A stretch of DNA of 64,000 nt from an uncultured Rikenellaceae bacterium (lineage in GTDB: Bacteria > Bacteroidota > Bacteroidia > Bacteroidales > Rikenellaceae): the NCBI GenBank assembly GCA_944415565.1, contig CALYBQ010000013.1, positions 207,370-271,369 of the forward strand, in the 5' to 3' direction. Of this stretch, positions 28,081-35,071 are shown one piece after another (the first letter of the stretch is position 1; each line of letters opens with the position of its first letter). The notes below the pieces were generated by a model. That model ran no database searches and was not told where the DNA came from. It saw only the letters and a list, made by a program, of their open reading frames with translations. The position numbers and the translations under genes were made by a program.

Positions 28081-28096
28081 CCCGTAAAACGACGAT

Positions 28097-28957
28097 ATGG
28101 AAAAGTTCATTATAGCCTCAGGAACCGCGCTGAGAATAAGCGATAGCGGGTACGGGCGAACGGCTGCCGGGAAGAATCCCGAAGGCAGCAAACCTACGAT
28201 TGTGTTGCTCCACGGTTATCTGGAGTCGCTGGATGTGTGGGACGATTTCACCAAGCTGCTCGCTCCCCGATTGCGTGTCGTATCTCTCGACCTGCCCGGA
28301 CACGGTGTGTCTGAGGTGAAGGGCGAGGTGCATACGATGGATTTTCTTGCGGATGTAGTGCGAGGGGCTTTGGAGGAGCAGGGCATCGGGAAATGTGTAC
28401 TTGCCGGGCACTCGATGGGCGGATATGTGGCGTTGGCCTTATTGCGTAAATATCCGGAGATGCTGGACGGCTTCATTCTTTTCCATTCGTTTCCGGGTGC
28501 AGACACTCCGGAGAAGATAGAGCATCGTCAGAGGGAGATCGAGGTGGTGCTGTCGGGCAAGAAGGACCTGCTGGCCAACACGGTCGCAATGGGGTTCGCG
28601 GCGCATAACAGGGCGAAGTTTGTGGACGCGATAGCCGATCTGTCGGAACAGGTGGTGCTGACCGAGGAGGAAGGTGTGGTTGCCCTGCTTCGCGGGATGT
28701 CGGAACGGGCCGACAGCAACGACATGCTGCGGAAGAGCGACGTGCCGCAGATGTTCGTTCTGGGGCGGCATGACGAATATATAACCATGCCTATCGCGGA
28801 GGATATGGTCGCGCGCCATCCGCAGGCAGAGGTGCTGTGGTTGGAAGATTCGGGCCACATGGGGTTCATCGAAGAGCCGCAGAAGTCGGCCGAAGCCATC
28901 ATAGATTTCTGTCAGCGTGTCTCGGGAATAGCTTTCGAACCCGCTGCGAAAGAGTAG
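28097..28957 (+). CDS. Alpha/beta-fold hydrolase
   Basis: A 286-residue cytoplasmic hydrolase with a complete catalytic triad: nucleophile Ser106 in GHSMGG, Asp226 in VLGRHDEY and His254 in SGHMGF. The oxyanion-loop motif LLHGYLES lies at residues 37-44. A helical lid (about 130-210) sits between strands 6 and 7, as in esterases and related enzymes of the family. The substrate cannot be told from sequence. It is a single gene with its own -7 box and a strong terminator. Confidence 0.9.
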   Translation: MEKFIIASGTALRISDSGYGRTAAGKNPEGSKPTIVLLHGYLESLDVWDDFTKLLAPRLRVVSLDLPGHGVSEVKGEVHTMDFLADVVRGALEEQGIGKCVLAGHSMGGYVALALLRKYPEMLDGFILFHSFPGADTPEKIEHRQREIEVVLSGKKDLLANTVAMGFAAHNRAKFVDAIADLSEQVVLTEEEGVVALLRGMSERADSNDMLRKSDVPQMFVLGRHDEYITMPIAEDMVARHPQAEVLWLEDSGHMGFIEEPQKSAEAIIDFCQRVSGIAFEPAAKE

Positions 28958-28976
28958 AATCGTAAGCTAATAATAC

Positions 28977-29021
28977 AAAGACCGCCCTTGGAAAGCGAAT
29001 GTTCCGAGGGCGGTCTTTTTA
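28977..29021 (+). terminator. Terminator of the hydrolase gene
   Basis: A 17-bp stem (28977-28993 with 29002-29018, one G-T pair) followed by TT. Its A-rich left flank could also serve the convergent minus-strand unit ending at 29087. Confidence 0.85.
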
Positions 29022-29086
29022 TGTCTGTTTGCGTGACGGCTGCAACCTGAGGATGGGAGCGAGCTGTCCGAAGTTGCCGGAGAGGG

Positions 29087-29845
29087 CTATTTACGCACTA
29101 TGTACAGCGTGTCGTTGCCGAGCGAGTAATATGCCTGTTGCTCCGGAGAGACGGCCTTGGCATATTCCACGGTCTCGACCGTGAAGCCTGCCTCGCGGAG
29201 CCTGTCAGTGTAGTCGGTCCCGTATTCGCGGACGTGGTCCCATTGTCCGAATGCTTTTTCACGCCCCTTTTTGTCGGTTATCGTCGGGTCTTCGTAGGTA
29301 GTCGTGCGGTTGGCGTTGATCGGTACGAGCAGTACGCCCCAGCCGCCGGGCTTCATGACGCGGTAGAATTCGCGCATGGCCTGCCGGTCGTCGTCTACGT
29401 GTTCCAAAACGTGGTTGCAGAATATCACATCGAATTCGCCGTCAGGGAACGGAATGGCCTGTATGTTCATCTTTATCTTGGCGAGCGGGCTGTCGAGGTC
29501 GGCTGTCAGATAGTTGTCGCCCAACAGACGCTCCAGCGGTTTCATGTAGCATTGTTCGGGCGCTACGTGCAGGAGTTTGGGCTTACCTTCGAAAAGGCCG
29601 GTCTCATTTTTCAGGTACAACCATAACAGGCGGTGCCGTTCGAGCGAAAAACAGTGAGGGCACATGGCGTTTGGGCGTTTCGTGATCCCGTAAGGCATGA
29701 ACTTGCGCGCTTTTTTGCCGCATATGGGACATTCCATCTTGTTGCCGCTGTAAAACAGACCGGTTATCTGGCGTCCCGTGTTCAGCACCTTGTGGAGCTG
29801 GCGGCGGGGGATCATCCTCCTTACTGTCGTTGTCCAGTTTCCCAT
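29087..29845 (-). CDS. SAM-dependent methyltransferase with N-terminal zinc ribbon
   Basis: A 252-residue protein. An N-terminal CPIC...CPHC four-cysteine cluster (Cys39, 42, 62, 65) looks like a zinc ribbon. It is followed by a class I methyltransferase core of the Methyltransf_11 type, with LLHVAPEQ in motif I position, IPFPDGEFDVIFCNHVLEHVDDD and MKPGGWGVLLVPI. The substrate is unknown; neighbours suggest no pathway. The start at 29845 lies one base after the xseB stop, so translation is coupled; Met37 just before the ribbon is an alternative start. It is the last gene of the xseA-xseB unit. Confidence 0.78.
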   Translation of the reverse strand: MGNWTTTVRRMIPRRQLHKVLNTGRQITGLFYSGNKMECPICGKKARKFMPYGITKRPNAMCPHCFSLERHRLLWLYLKNETGLFEGKPKLLHVAPEQCYMKPLERLLGDNYLTADLDSPLAKIKMNIQAIPFPDGEFDVIFCNHVLEHVDDDRQAMREFYRVMKPGGWGVLLVPINANRTTTYEDPTITDKKGREKAFGQWDHVREYGTDYTDRLREAGFTVETVEYAKAVSPEQQAYYSLGNDTLYIVRK

Positions 29846-29846
29846 C

Positions 29847-30044
29847 TTATTCCTGTTCTTTAAGTATTTCTTCTACATCGGTTTCGGCCTTGCGAAGCCG
29901 CTCCTTGCAGACCTTTATGAGTTCCGTGGCACGCTTGACGTGTGCTGCGAGCGTGTCCACATCGAGCTCCTCGTTCGAGAACCGTTCGAGGATAGTCTCT
30001 ATTTCGCGGATAGCTTCCGTGTATCCCGGTTGTTTCTTCTCCAT
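29847..30044 (-). CDS. xseB: Exodeoxyribonuclease VII small subunit
   Basis: A 65-residue helical protein with the family pattern YTEAIREIETILERFSNEELDVDTLAAHVKRATELIKVCKERL, matching the conserved XseB segment in which the helical hairpin binds XseA. It ends in an acidic tail (EEILKEQE). It sits 4 bases downstream of xseA and 1 base upstream of the methyltransferase gene, the normal xseA-xseB order. With XseA it forms the nuclease that degrades single-stranded DNA from both ends in repair and recombination. Confidence 0.93.
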   Translation of the reverse strand: MEKKQPGYTEAIREIETILERFSNEELDVDTLAAHVKRATELIKVCKERLRKAETDVEEILKEQE

Positions 30045-30048
30045 ATAT

Positions 30049-31359
30049 CTATTCCTTGACTTTGATTACTTCTGCGCTCGCAGTTCCGTGTGCCAGCGTT
30101 ATGTCGATTACCGAACCCGTCCGTATGCCGCCGCTGTCCGTCACGGCCTTGCCGCCGCTGCGGACTATTGCGAATCCGAGTGCGAGTATCTTGTCCGGCC
30201 GCCGTCCCTCCACGATGCGTTCCGCCGTGTCGAGACGCGCTTTCTCGCCAGCGAGCATACGTTCCGTGCGTTCTGTGAGCGACCGTTCCAATATGTCGAG
30301 CCTGTTCCGGCCTCCGGTTACGATATTTTGTTGTCGGCGGATGAGCTCTCCCGAAAGGCGTTCGAGTTTGATCTCAAGCGAGCGGGTGAACGACCGCAGG
30401 GTTTGCGACAGCCTGTATCCCGCTTCCCGCAGGCGTCTGTTCTCGACATCGAGCATCGAGACGCTCTCCTCCGTAACCGCGTTGTGAAGCGTGTCGAGCC
30501 AACCGTCGAATTCCGACATGGCGGAGACGAGAAATCCTGCCGCCGCAGTAGGCGTCTTGACCGGGCAGGCGGCCACGAGGTCGGCCACGCTCTCGTCCTT
30601 GTCGTGCCCGATGCCAGTAATCACCGGAAGGGGGAACTGGGCGATGTGGCTGCACAGACGGTAGGAGTCGAACGCTGCGAGGTCGCTGACGGCGCCTCCG
30701 CCTCGTATGACGACCACGGCATCGAAGTCGTCCGCGCGTCCGGCGACGTTCTCCAGCGCTTCGATTATCGACCCTTCAGCCCCTTGCCCCTGCATGAACG
30801 CATCGAAGAGCGTCACCTCGAAGCGGTAGCCGCTCGTGCCCAACTCGTTCATGAAATCCTGAAAGCCGGCGGCGTTGCGCGACGATACGACAGCTATGCG
30901 CTGCATGACTGCGGGCAGTTCCAGCGAGCGGTTCATGTCGAACACACCTTCTTCTTGCAGGCGGGCGATGGTCTGCTGCCGTTGCCGCTCCATGTCGCCG
31001 AGCGTATACAAAGGGTCAATGTCGGATATGACAAGCGACAGACCGTACAGTTCGTGGTAATTGACCGTCACTTTCAGCATGACGTTCATGCCTACTGAGA
31101 GGTCGGAGCCGGTTTCGGACCGGAAGTATGATGCGAGTGCGCCCCATGTGCTGCGCCACGCTACGGCCGAAGCGCGTGCTTTGGGTATCTGGTTGTCACC
31201 GCCTTTCTCCACCAACTCTATGTAGCAGTGGCCGGAGTAGTTGACCTTCAGTTCGCTTATCTCGGCCACCACCCAGCACGGCAGGGGTATGGCTTCGGTT
31301 AGCCGCTCCTTTATGATCGACTGTAATTTATATAGCGTTGTGTGGTTTCGGGGTTCCAT
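30049..31359 (-). CDS. xseA: Exodeoxyribonuclease VII large subunit
   Basis: A 436-residue catalytic subunit of exonuclease VII. The N-terminal OB fold (about 5-105) has WVVAEISELKVNYSGHCYIEL. The catalytic domain carries IAVVSSRNAAGFQDF, VVIRGGGAVSDLAAFDS and ITGIGHDKDESVADLVA, the signature segments of the family, and is followed by a long coiled coil (about 300-390) that carries XseB. ATG 31359 gives MEPRNHTTLYKLQSII; an in-frame start further upstream lies before the promoter box. First gene of xseA-xseB-methyltransferase. Confidence 0.95.
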   Translation of the reverse strand: MEPRNHTTLYKLQSIIKERLTEAIPLPCWVVAEISELKVNYSGHCYIELVEKGGDNQIPKARASAVAWRSTWGALASYFRSETGSDLSVGMNVMLKVTVNYHELYGLSLVISDIDPLYTLGDMERQRQQTIARLQEEGVFDMNRSLELPAVMQRIAVVSSRNAAGFQDFMNELGTSGYRFEVTLFDAFMQGQGAEGSIIEALENVAGRADDFDAVVVIRGGGAVSDLAAFDSYRLCSHIAQFPLPVITGIGHDKDESVADLVAACPVKTPTAAAGFLVSAMSEFDGWLDTLHNAVTEESVSMLDVENRRLREAGYRLSQTLRSFTRSLEIKLERLSGELIRRQQNIVTGGRNRLDILERSLTERTERMLAGEKARLDTAERIVEGRRPDKILALGFAIVRSGGKAVTDSGGIRTGSVIDITLAHGTASAEVIKVKE

Positions 31360-31376
31360 CTCGTTGTGAAATCCCA

Positions 31377-31384
31377 CAAAAATA
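31377..31384 (-). promoter_or_regulatory. -7 box of the xseAB promoter
   Basis: TATTTTTG on the minus strand, a full TAnnTTTG match, 17 bases before the xseA ATG. The -33 region has no clear TTTG. Confidence 0.5.
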
Positions 31385-31491
31385 GGATTTTTCCCCAACC
31401 TTTCGGCGCAATGTCGGCGTTATTTATAAATTTAATGGACGGAGACGATAATTTTTGTATTTTAGAGGGCTTAACAAACCTGTTTCGAAAT

Positions 31492-31902
31492 ATGAGTAAA
31501 AGATTATTGCCATACATTTTTCTGTTCGTAGCGGCCGTGTCGGCTGTGTCGTGCGCCGACGACAAGGAGAGGGCCGTCAAAGTCGGCGACAAGTTCGTCA
31601 AGGCGTTTCTTGTCGATGTCGATTTCAACGTACTGATACGCCATGCCGTCGGCGAGGCCGCGCGGAACGTCAAGTCGGAGTATGAGAAGTTGGGGGCTGA
31701 CGGCGTTGCGGAGATGAAGCGGAACGCGCAGGAGGCCAAAGTCAGATATAAACTGAACGAACAGAAATCTATTTTCGGTAAATCGTGTGTGCATTTGGTA
31801 TATGACGTCAGCGTGGGACCGGATTACGACGGAATTTACAACGTCGAGCTCGAACTGTTGGGGTATGGCGGCAAGTGGCATGTGTCGTTCTACGCCCTGT
31901 AA
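31492..31902 (+). CDS. Small lipoprotein, DUF4878-like
   Basis: A 136-residue lipoprotein. The signal MSKRLLPYIFLFVAAVSAVSC ends at lipidated Cys21, followed by ADDKE. The mature part (KVGDKFVKAFLVDVDFNVLIRHAVG..., then strands ending YGGKWHVSFYAL) has the helix-then-antiparallel-sheet look of NTF2-like DUF4878 proteins common in Bacteroidota; this assignment is by appearance only. The ATG at 31492 is chosen because the signal peptide starts there; an upstream extension lacks a signal. A similar lipoprotein follows 12 bases downstream, so the two form a tandem pair, probably by duplication. Confidence 0.72.
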   Translation: MSKRLLPYIFLFVAAVSAVSCADDKERAVKVGDKFVKAFLVDVDFNVLIRHAVGEAARNVKSEYEKLGADGVAEMKRNAQEAKVRYKLNEQKSIFGKSCVHLVYDVSVGPDYDGIYNVELELLGYGGKWHVSFYAL

Positions 31903-31914
31903 ATCGTGCTGTGT

Positions 31915-32352
31915 ATGTTTAAAAATCAGATTATAAGCCGTTTCTTGCCGTTGATTTTGGCGGTCTTGTCCGCAGTGGCGTTGTCTTGCTCCCGAGTGGG
32001 CGACGGAGGCGCCGTGGCTGTGGGGAATGCCTATATGGACGCTTTGATGCAGGTGGATGTGCAGGCGATGGCCGGGTATGCTGCGCCCGGGATAGCCGAT
32101 GAGTTCCTGAAAATCCATGCCGGAGATACGGCAGGGTATCACGATATGCTCCGTGACGGATTCGTGGAGATGGGTAACGTGTATGTGCTGGACAGCGCGG
32201 CTTCGAGGGTGGAGAGGACGGATGCCGGACTTGTGTACGCCGTCAGCCGGCGCGATGCGGACGGACCGTGGGTGGTCGTCGGCCTATGGCTTGACCGGCA
32301 GGAGGGAGCGTGGCGCGTGACCGATATGCGTGTCGAATACACCGACGATTGA
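31915..32352 (+). CDS. Small lipoprotein, paralogue of the preceding gene
   Basis: A 145-residue lipoprotein with a longer signal, MFKNQIISRFLPLILAVLSAVALSC, lipidated at Cys25. The mature part has the same plan as its neighbour: VGNAYMDALMQVDVQAMAGYAAPGIADEF in the helix and VVVGLWLDRQEGAWRVTDMRVEY at the end, resembling NTF2-like lipoproteins. A GTG three codons upstream is possible, but the ATG gives the better signal peptide. It lies 12 bases after the first lipoprotein and ends before a terminator, so the two are one transcript. Function unknown; the pair probably faces the periplasm. Confidence 0.72.
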   Translation: MFKNQIISRFLPLILAVLSAVALSCSRVGDGGAVAVGNAYMDALMQVDVQAMAGYAAPGIADEFLKIHAGDTAGYHDMLRDGFVEMGNVYVLDSAASRVERTDAGLVYAVSRRDADGPWVVVGLWLDRQEGAWRVTDMRVEYTDD

Positions 32353-32377
32353 TGCGGCGGATTGTTTGGATATGGTG

Positions 32378-32410
32378 AAAGCTTCCGGCCTCGTGGCGGA
32401 AGCTTTTTTC
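32378..32410 (+). terminator. Terminator of the lipoprotein pair
   Basis: AAAGCTTCCG (32378-32387) pairs exactly with CGGAAGCTTT (32397-32406), followed by TTT. Confidence 0.8.
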
Positions 32411-32441
32411 GTGCGCTGTGTGTAGAGACGAAAGATTTGCT

Positions 32442-32449
32442 TATCTTTG
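32442..32449 (+). promoter_or_regulatory. -7 box of the prfA promoter
   Basis: TATCTTTG, a perfect match, 21 bases before the prfA ATG. No clear -33 element. Confidence 0.6.
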
Positions 32450-32470
32450 TGCACCAATTTTTTTGATCAT

Positions 32471-33556
32471 ATGGCAGACAACGCTATACTTACCCGTTTG
32501 GACGGGCTTAAAAACAAATACGAAGAGATCGGACGGCAGATGACCGAGCCTGACATCATGTCGGACATGAAAAGGTTCGTGCAGCTCAACAAGGAGTACA
32601 AGGAGCTTCAGCCTATCATCGAGACGAGCGAGAAGTACCGCCTTGCCATAGCCAACCTTCAGGAAGCCAAGGACGTGTTCGCTAACGAGAAGGACGAGGA
32701 GATGAAGGAGATGGCGCGCGAGGAGATTGCCGAGCTGGAACCCAAGATAGAACAGTTCGAGGAGGAGATCAAGCTGTTGCTGATCCCCAAAGACCCGCAG
32801 GACGCCAAGAACGCCATACTCGAAATACGCGGCGGGGCAGGAGGCGACGAGGCGGCAATATTCGCCGGCGACCTTATGCGTATGTATCTGAAATATTTCG
32901 AGCGCAAGGGCTGGAAGGCTGAGATCACGAATACGAGCGAAGGTACGTCGGGCGGTTACAAGGAGATAGTGCTGAAGGTTACGGGCGAGAACGTTTACGG
33001 AACGCTGAAGTACGAGAGCGGCGTGCATCGAGTGCAGCGTGTGCCGCAGACAGAGACTCAGGGCCGCGTGCATACGTCGGCGGCTTCGGTGGCCGTGCTG
33101 CCAGAGGCGGAAGAGTTCGATATAGAGCTTAATATGAACGACATACGTAAGGATACGTTCTGTTCGTCCGGCCCCGGCGGCCAGTCGGTCAATACGACTT
33201 ACTCGGCAATCCGCCTGACCCACATACCGACAGGTATCGTTGTGCAGTGTCAGGACCAGAAATCGCAGCTCAAGAACTTCGACAAGGCGCTCGAAGAGTT
33301 GCGTACACGTATCTTCAACCTCGAGTATGCCAAGTATCTGGACGAGATAGCCAGCAAGCGTAAGACGATGGTATCTACCGGCGACCGCAGCGCAAAGATA
33401 CGTACATACAACTATCCGCAGGGGCGCATCACCGACCACCGTATAAACTATACGGCGTATAACCTTCCGGTGTTCATGGACGGCGACATACAGGACCTCA
33501 TAGACCACCTGATCGTGGCCGAGAACGCAGAACGCCTCAAAGAGAGCGACCTATAA
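32471..33556 (+). CDS. prfA: Peptide chain release factor 1
   Basis: A 361-residue class I release factor that ends translation at UAA and UAG. The catalytic GGQ lies in CSSGPGGQSVNTTYSAIRLTHIPTG (near residue 237). The codon-recognition motif of RF1 (PxT) is seen as PQT in HRVQRVPQTETQGRVHTSAA, which separates it from RF2, whose motif is SPF. An N-terminal coiled helical domain precedes the core, as usual. The ATG at 32471 follows the promoter box at normal distance. It leads a group with a YciI-like gene 14 bases on and pyrF behind. Confidence 0.97.
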   Translation: MADNAILTRLDGLKNKYEEIGRQMTEPDIMSDMKRFVQLNKEYKELQPIIETSEKYRLAIANLQEAKDVFANEKDEEMKEMAREEIAELEPKIEQFEEEIKLLLIPKDPQDAKNAILEIRGGAGGDEAAIFAGDLMRMYLKYFERKGWKAEITNTSEGTSGGYKEIVLKVTGENVYGTLKYESGVHRVQRVPQTETQGRVHTSAASVAVLPEAEEFDIELNMNDIRKDTFCSSGPGGQSVNTTYSAIRLTHIPTGIVVQCQDQKSQLKNFDKALEELRTRIFNLEYAKYLDEIASKRKTMVSTGDRSAKIRTYNYPQGRITDHRINYTAYNLPVFMDGDIQDLIDHLIVAENAERLKESDL

Positions 33557-33570
33557 CGGTTCGGAGCGCC

Positions 33571-33861
33571 ATGTTTTTTGTGAAACTCACATATGTGAAA
33601 CCGGTCGGGGAGGTAGACGAGCACCTCGAAGCCCACAGGGAGTTCCTCAAAAAGTATTTCGAATCGGGGAATTTCGTTCTGGCGGGACGTCAGGTTCCGC
33701 GTGTCGGCGGAGTTATGATAGGTGTAGCCGAGAGTGCCGACCGCATGTGGGAGATCGTGAAGGAGGACCCTTTCTTCCGGGCAGGAGTGGCGGAATATGA
33801 AGTCACGGAGTTCGGTGCGACGATGTTCGCCGACGGACTGGAGGCGCTCGCCGGTAAATAA
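33571..33861 (+). CDS. YciI-family protein
   Basis: A 96-residue protein with the YciI/dimeric alpha-beta barrel pattern: MFFVKLTYVKP strand, EHLEAHREFLKKYFESGNFVLAGRQ with the conserved His18 and His22 region, then GVMIGVAESADRMWEIVKEDPFFRAGVAEYEV, the DPF motif of the family. YciI proteins are small dimers related to ferredoxin-like enzymes; their reactions are mostly unknown. The start lies 14 bases after prfA, so it is probably co-transcribed and may be carried on towards pyrF 79 bases later. Confidence 0.85.
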   Translation: MFFVKLTYVKPVGEVDEHLEAHREFLKKYFESGNFVLAGRQVPRVGGVMIGVAESADRMWEIVKEDPFFRAGVAEYEVTEFGATMFADGLEALAGK

Positions 33862-33940
33862 AGTCCTGTCGTCTGTGGGTGTGTGGGGCGGCTATGTGTC
33901 GGCCTGTCAGCAGAAATACGTTAACTTAATTTAAGATACG

Positions 33941-34765
33941 ATGACTTCAGAGCAGATCTTCCGACAGATAGAGAAGAAACGCAGTTTCCTGTGTGTCGGA
34001 CTCGATACTGACATCCGCAAGACCCCTGCATGCCTTGCAGGCGCAGAGGATCCACAGTACGAATTCAATAAGGCGATAGTAGACGCCACGGCGGAGTATG
34101 CGGTTTGCTATAAGCCCAACCTCGCGTTCTATGAAGAGAACGGGACCAAAGGCTGGGAGAGTTTCGAGAAGACATGCCGTTATATCCGTGACAACTATCC
34201 CGACATATTCATAATTGCCGATGCGAAGCGCGGGGACATAGGCAATACGTCAAATATGTATGCGCGCGCGTTCTTCGAGAAAGGACTCGTGGACGCTGTA
34301 ACACTGTCGCCGTACATGGGCCGCGATACGGTAGAACCGTTCTTCGGCTACGAGGGCAAATGGGCCGTGATACTCGCTTTGACGTCAAACCCTTCGGCCG
34401 ACGATTTCGAGATGCAGAAGCTCGAAAACGGTCGTCGCGTATACGAGGAGGTGCTGGAAACATCGTCCAAGTGGGGCTCGGCAGACAACACCATGTACGT
34501 GGTCGGCGCAACCAAGGCGTTCATGCTGGACGGGATACGCAAGATCGTACCCGACCATTTCCTGCTCGTTCCGGGTGTCGGAGCGCAGGGCGGAAGCCTG
34601 CACGACGTGGCTGCATACGGAATGAACAAAAAGTGCGGCTTGCTTGTTAATTCTTCTCGCGGCATCATCTATGCCGATTCGAGCGAAAGGTTCGCCGAGG
34701 TGGCGGGAGAAAAGGCCCGCGAGGTGAGGAACGAGATGGACAAACTCCTGAAAGCGTATCTGTAA
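33941..34765 (+). CDS. pyrF: Orotidine 5'-phosphate decarboxylase
   Basis: A 274-residue enzyme for the last step of UMP synthesis, OMP to UMP plus CO2. The longer form is the type 2 group found in Bacteroidota and mycobacteria. The catalytic signature is [13 protein letters not shown], with Asp94, Lys96 and Asp99. FLCVGLDTD and [10 protein letters not shown] bind substrate, and [11 protein letters not shown] and [12 protein letters not shown] form the phosphate site. A prfA-pyrF neighbourhood is known to me from other Bacteroidales. No clear terminator follows. Confidence 0.96.
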   Translation: MTSEQIFRQIEKKRSFLCVGLDTDIRKTPACLAGAEDPQYEFNKAIVDATAEYAVCYKPNLAFYEENGTKGWESFEKTCRYIRDNYPDIFIIADAKRGDIGNTSNMYARAFFEKGLVDAVTLSPYMGRDTVEPFFGYEGKWAVILALTSNPSADDFEMQKLENGRRVYEEVLETSSKWGSADNTMYVVGATKAFMLDGIRKIVPDHFLLVPGVGAQGGSLHDVAAYGMNKKCGLLVNSSRGIIYADSSERFAEVAGEKAREVRNEMDKLLKAYL

Positions 34766-35071
34766 ACATCTCGATTACAGCAAAAAATCGGATCGGCGCA
34801 TAATATTTTCGGCAGTCGATTGCGTTATAAGAAATGTGTGGTCGGAGTTCGGACTGTGTTCTCAGACGTTATGATGGTTGAGGGGGGGATTTGCACGGAG
34901 TCTTAGTTACGGTCGGAGATGATGAGGTGTAGCCCGTGTCGCAGACCCGGGGCGGCGGAACGGCATGGAAGGAAATAAGGAATGTCGCCGAGCCTGAACG
35001 GAATAGTCGCGTAGCTTTTGCATAATATTTGCATGGCGAGAGCCATGAATTTACAACAACATAGAAAACAC
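34766..35071 (+). other. Intergenic region upstream of the GH115 gene
   Basis: About 300 bases with no credible gene, TonB-dependent transporter, or recognisable regulator site. TAGCTTTTG and TAATATTTG near 35011-35031 are each one base longer than the -7 consensus and are the best promoter candidates for the GH115 gene. Confidence 0.4.
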
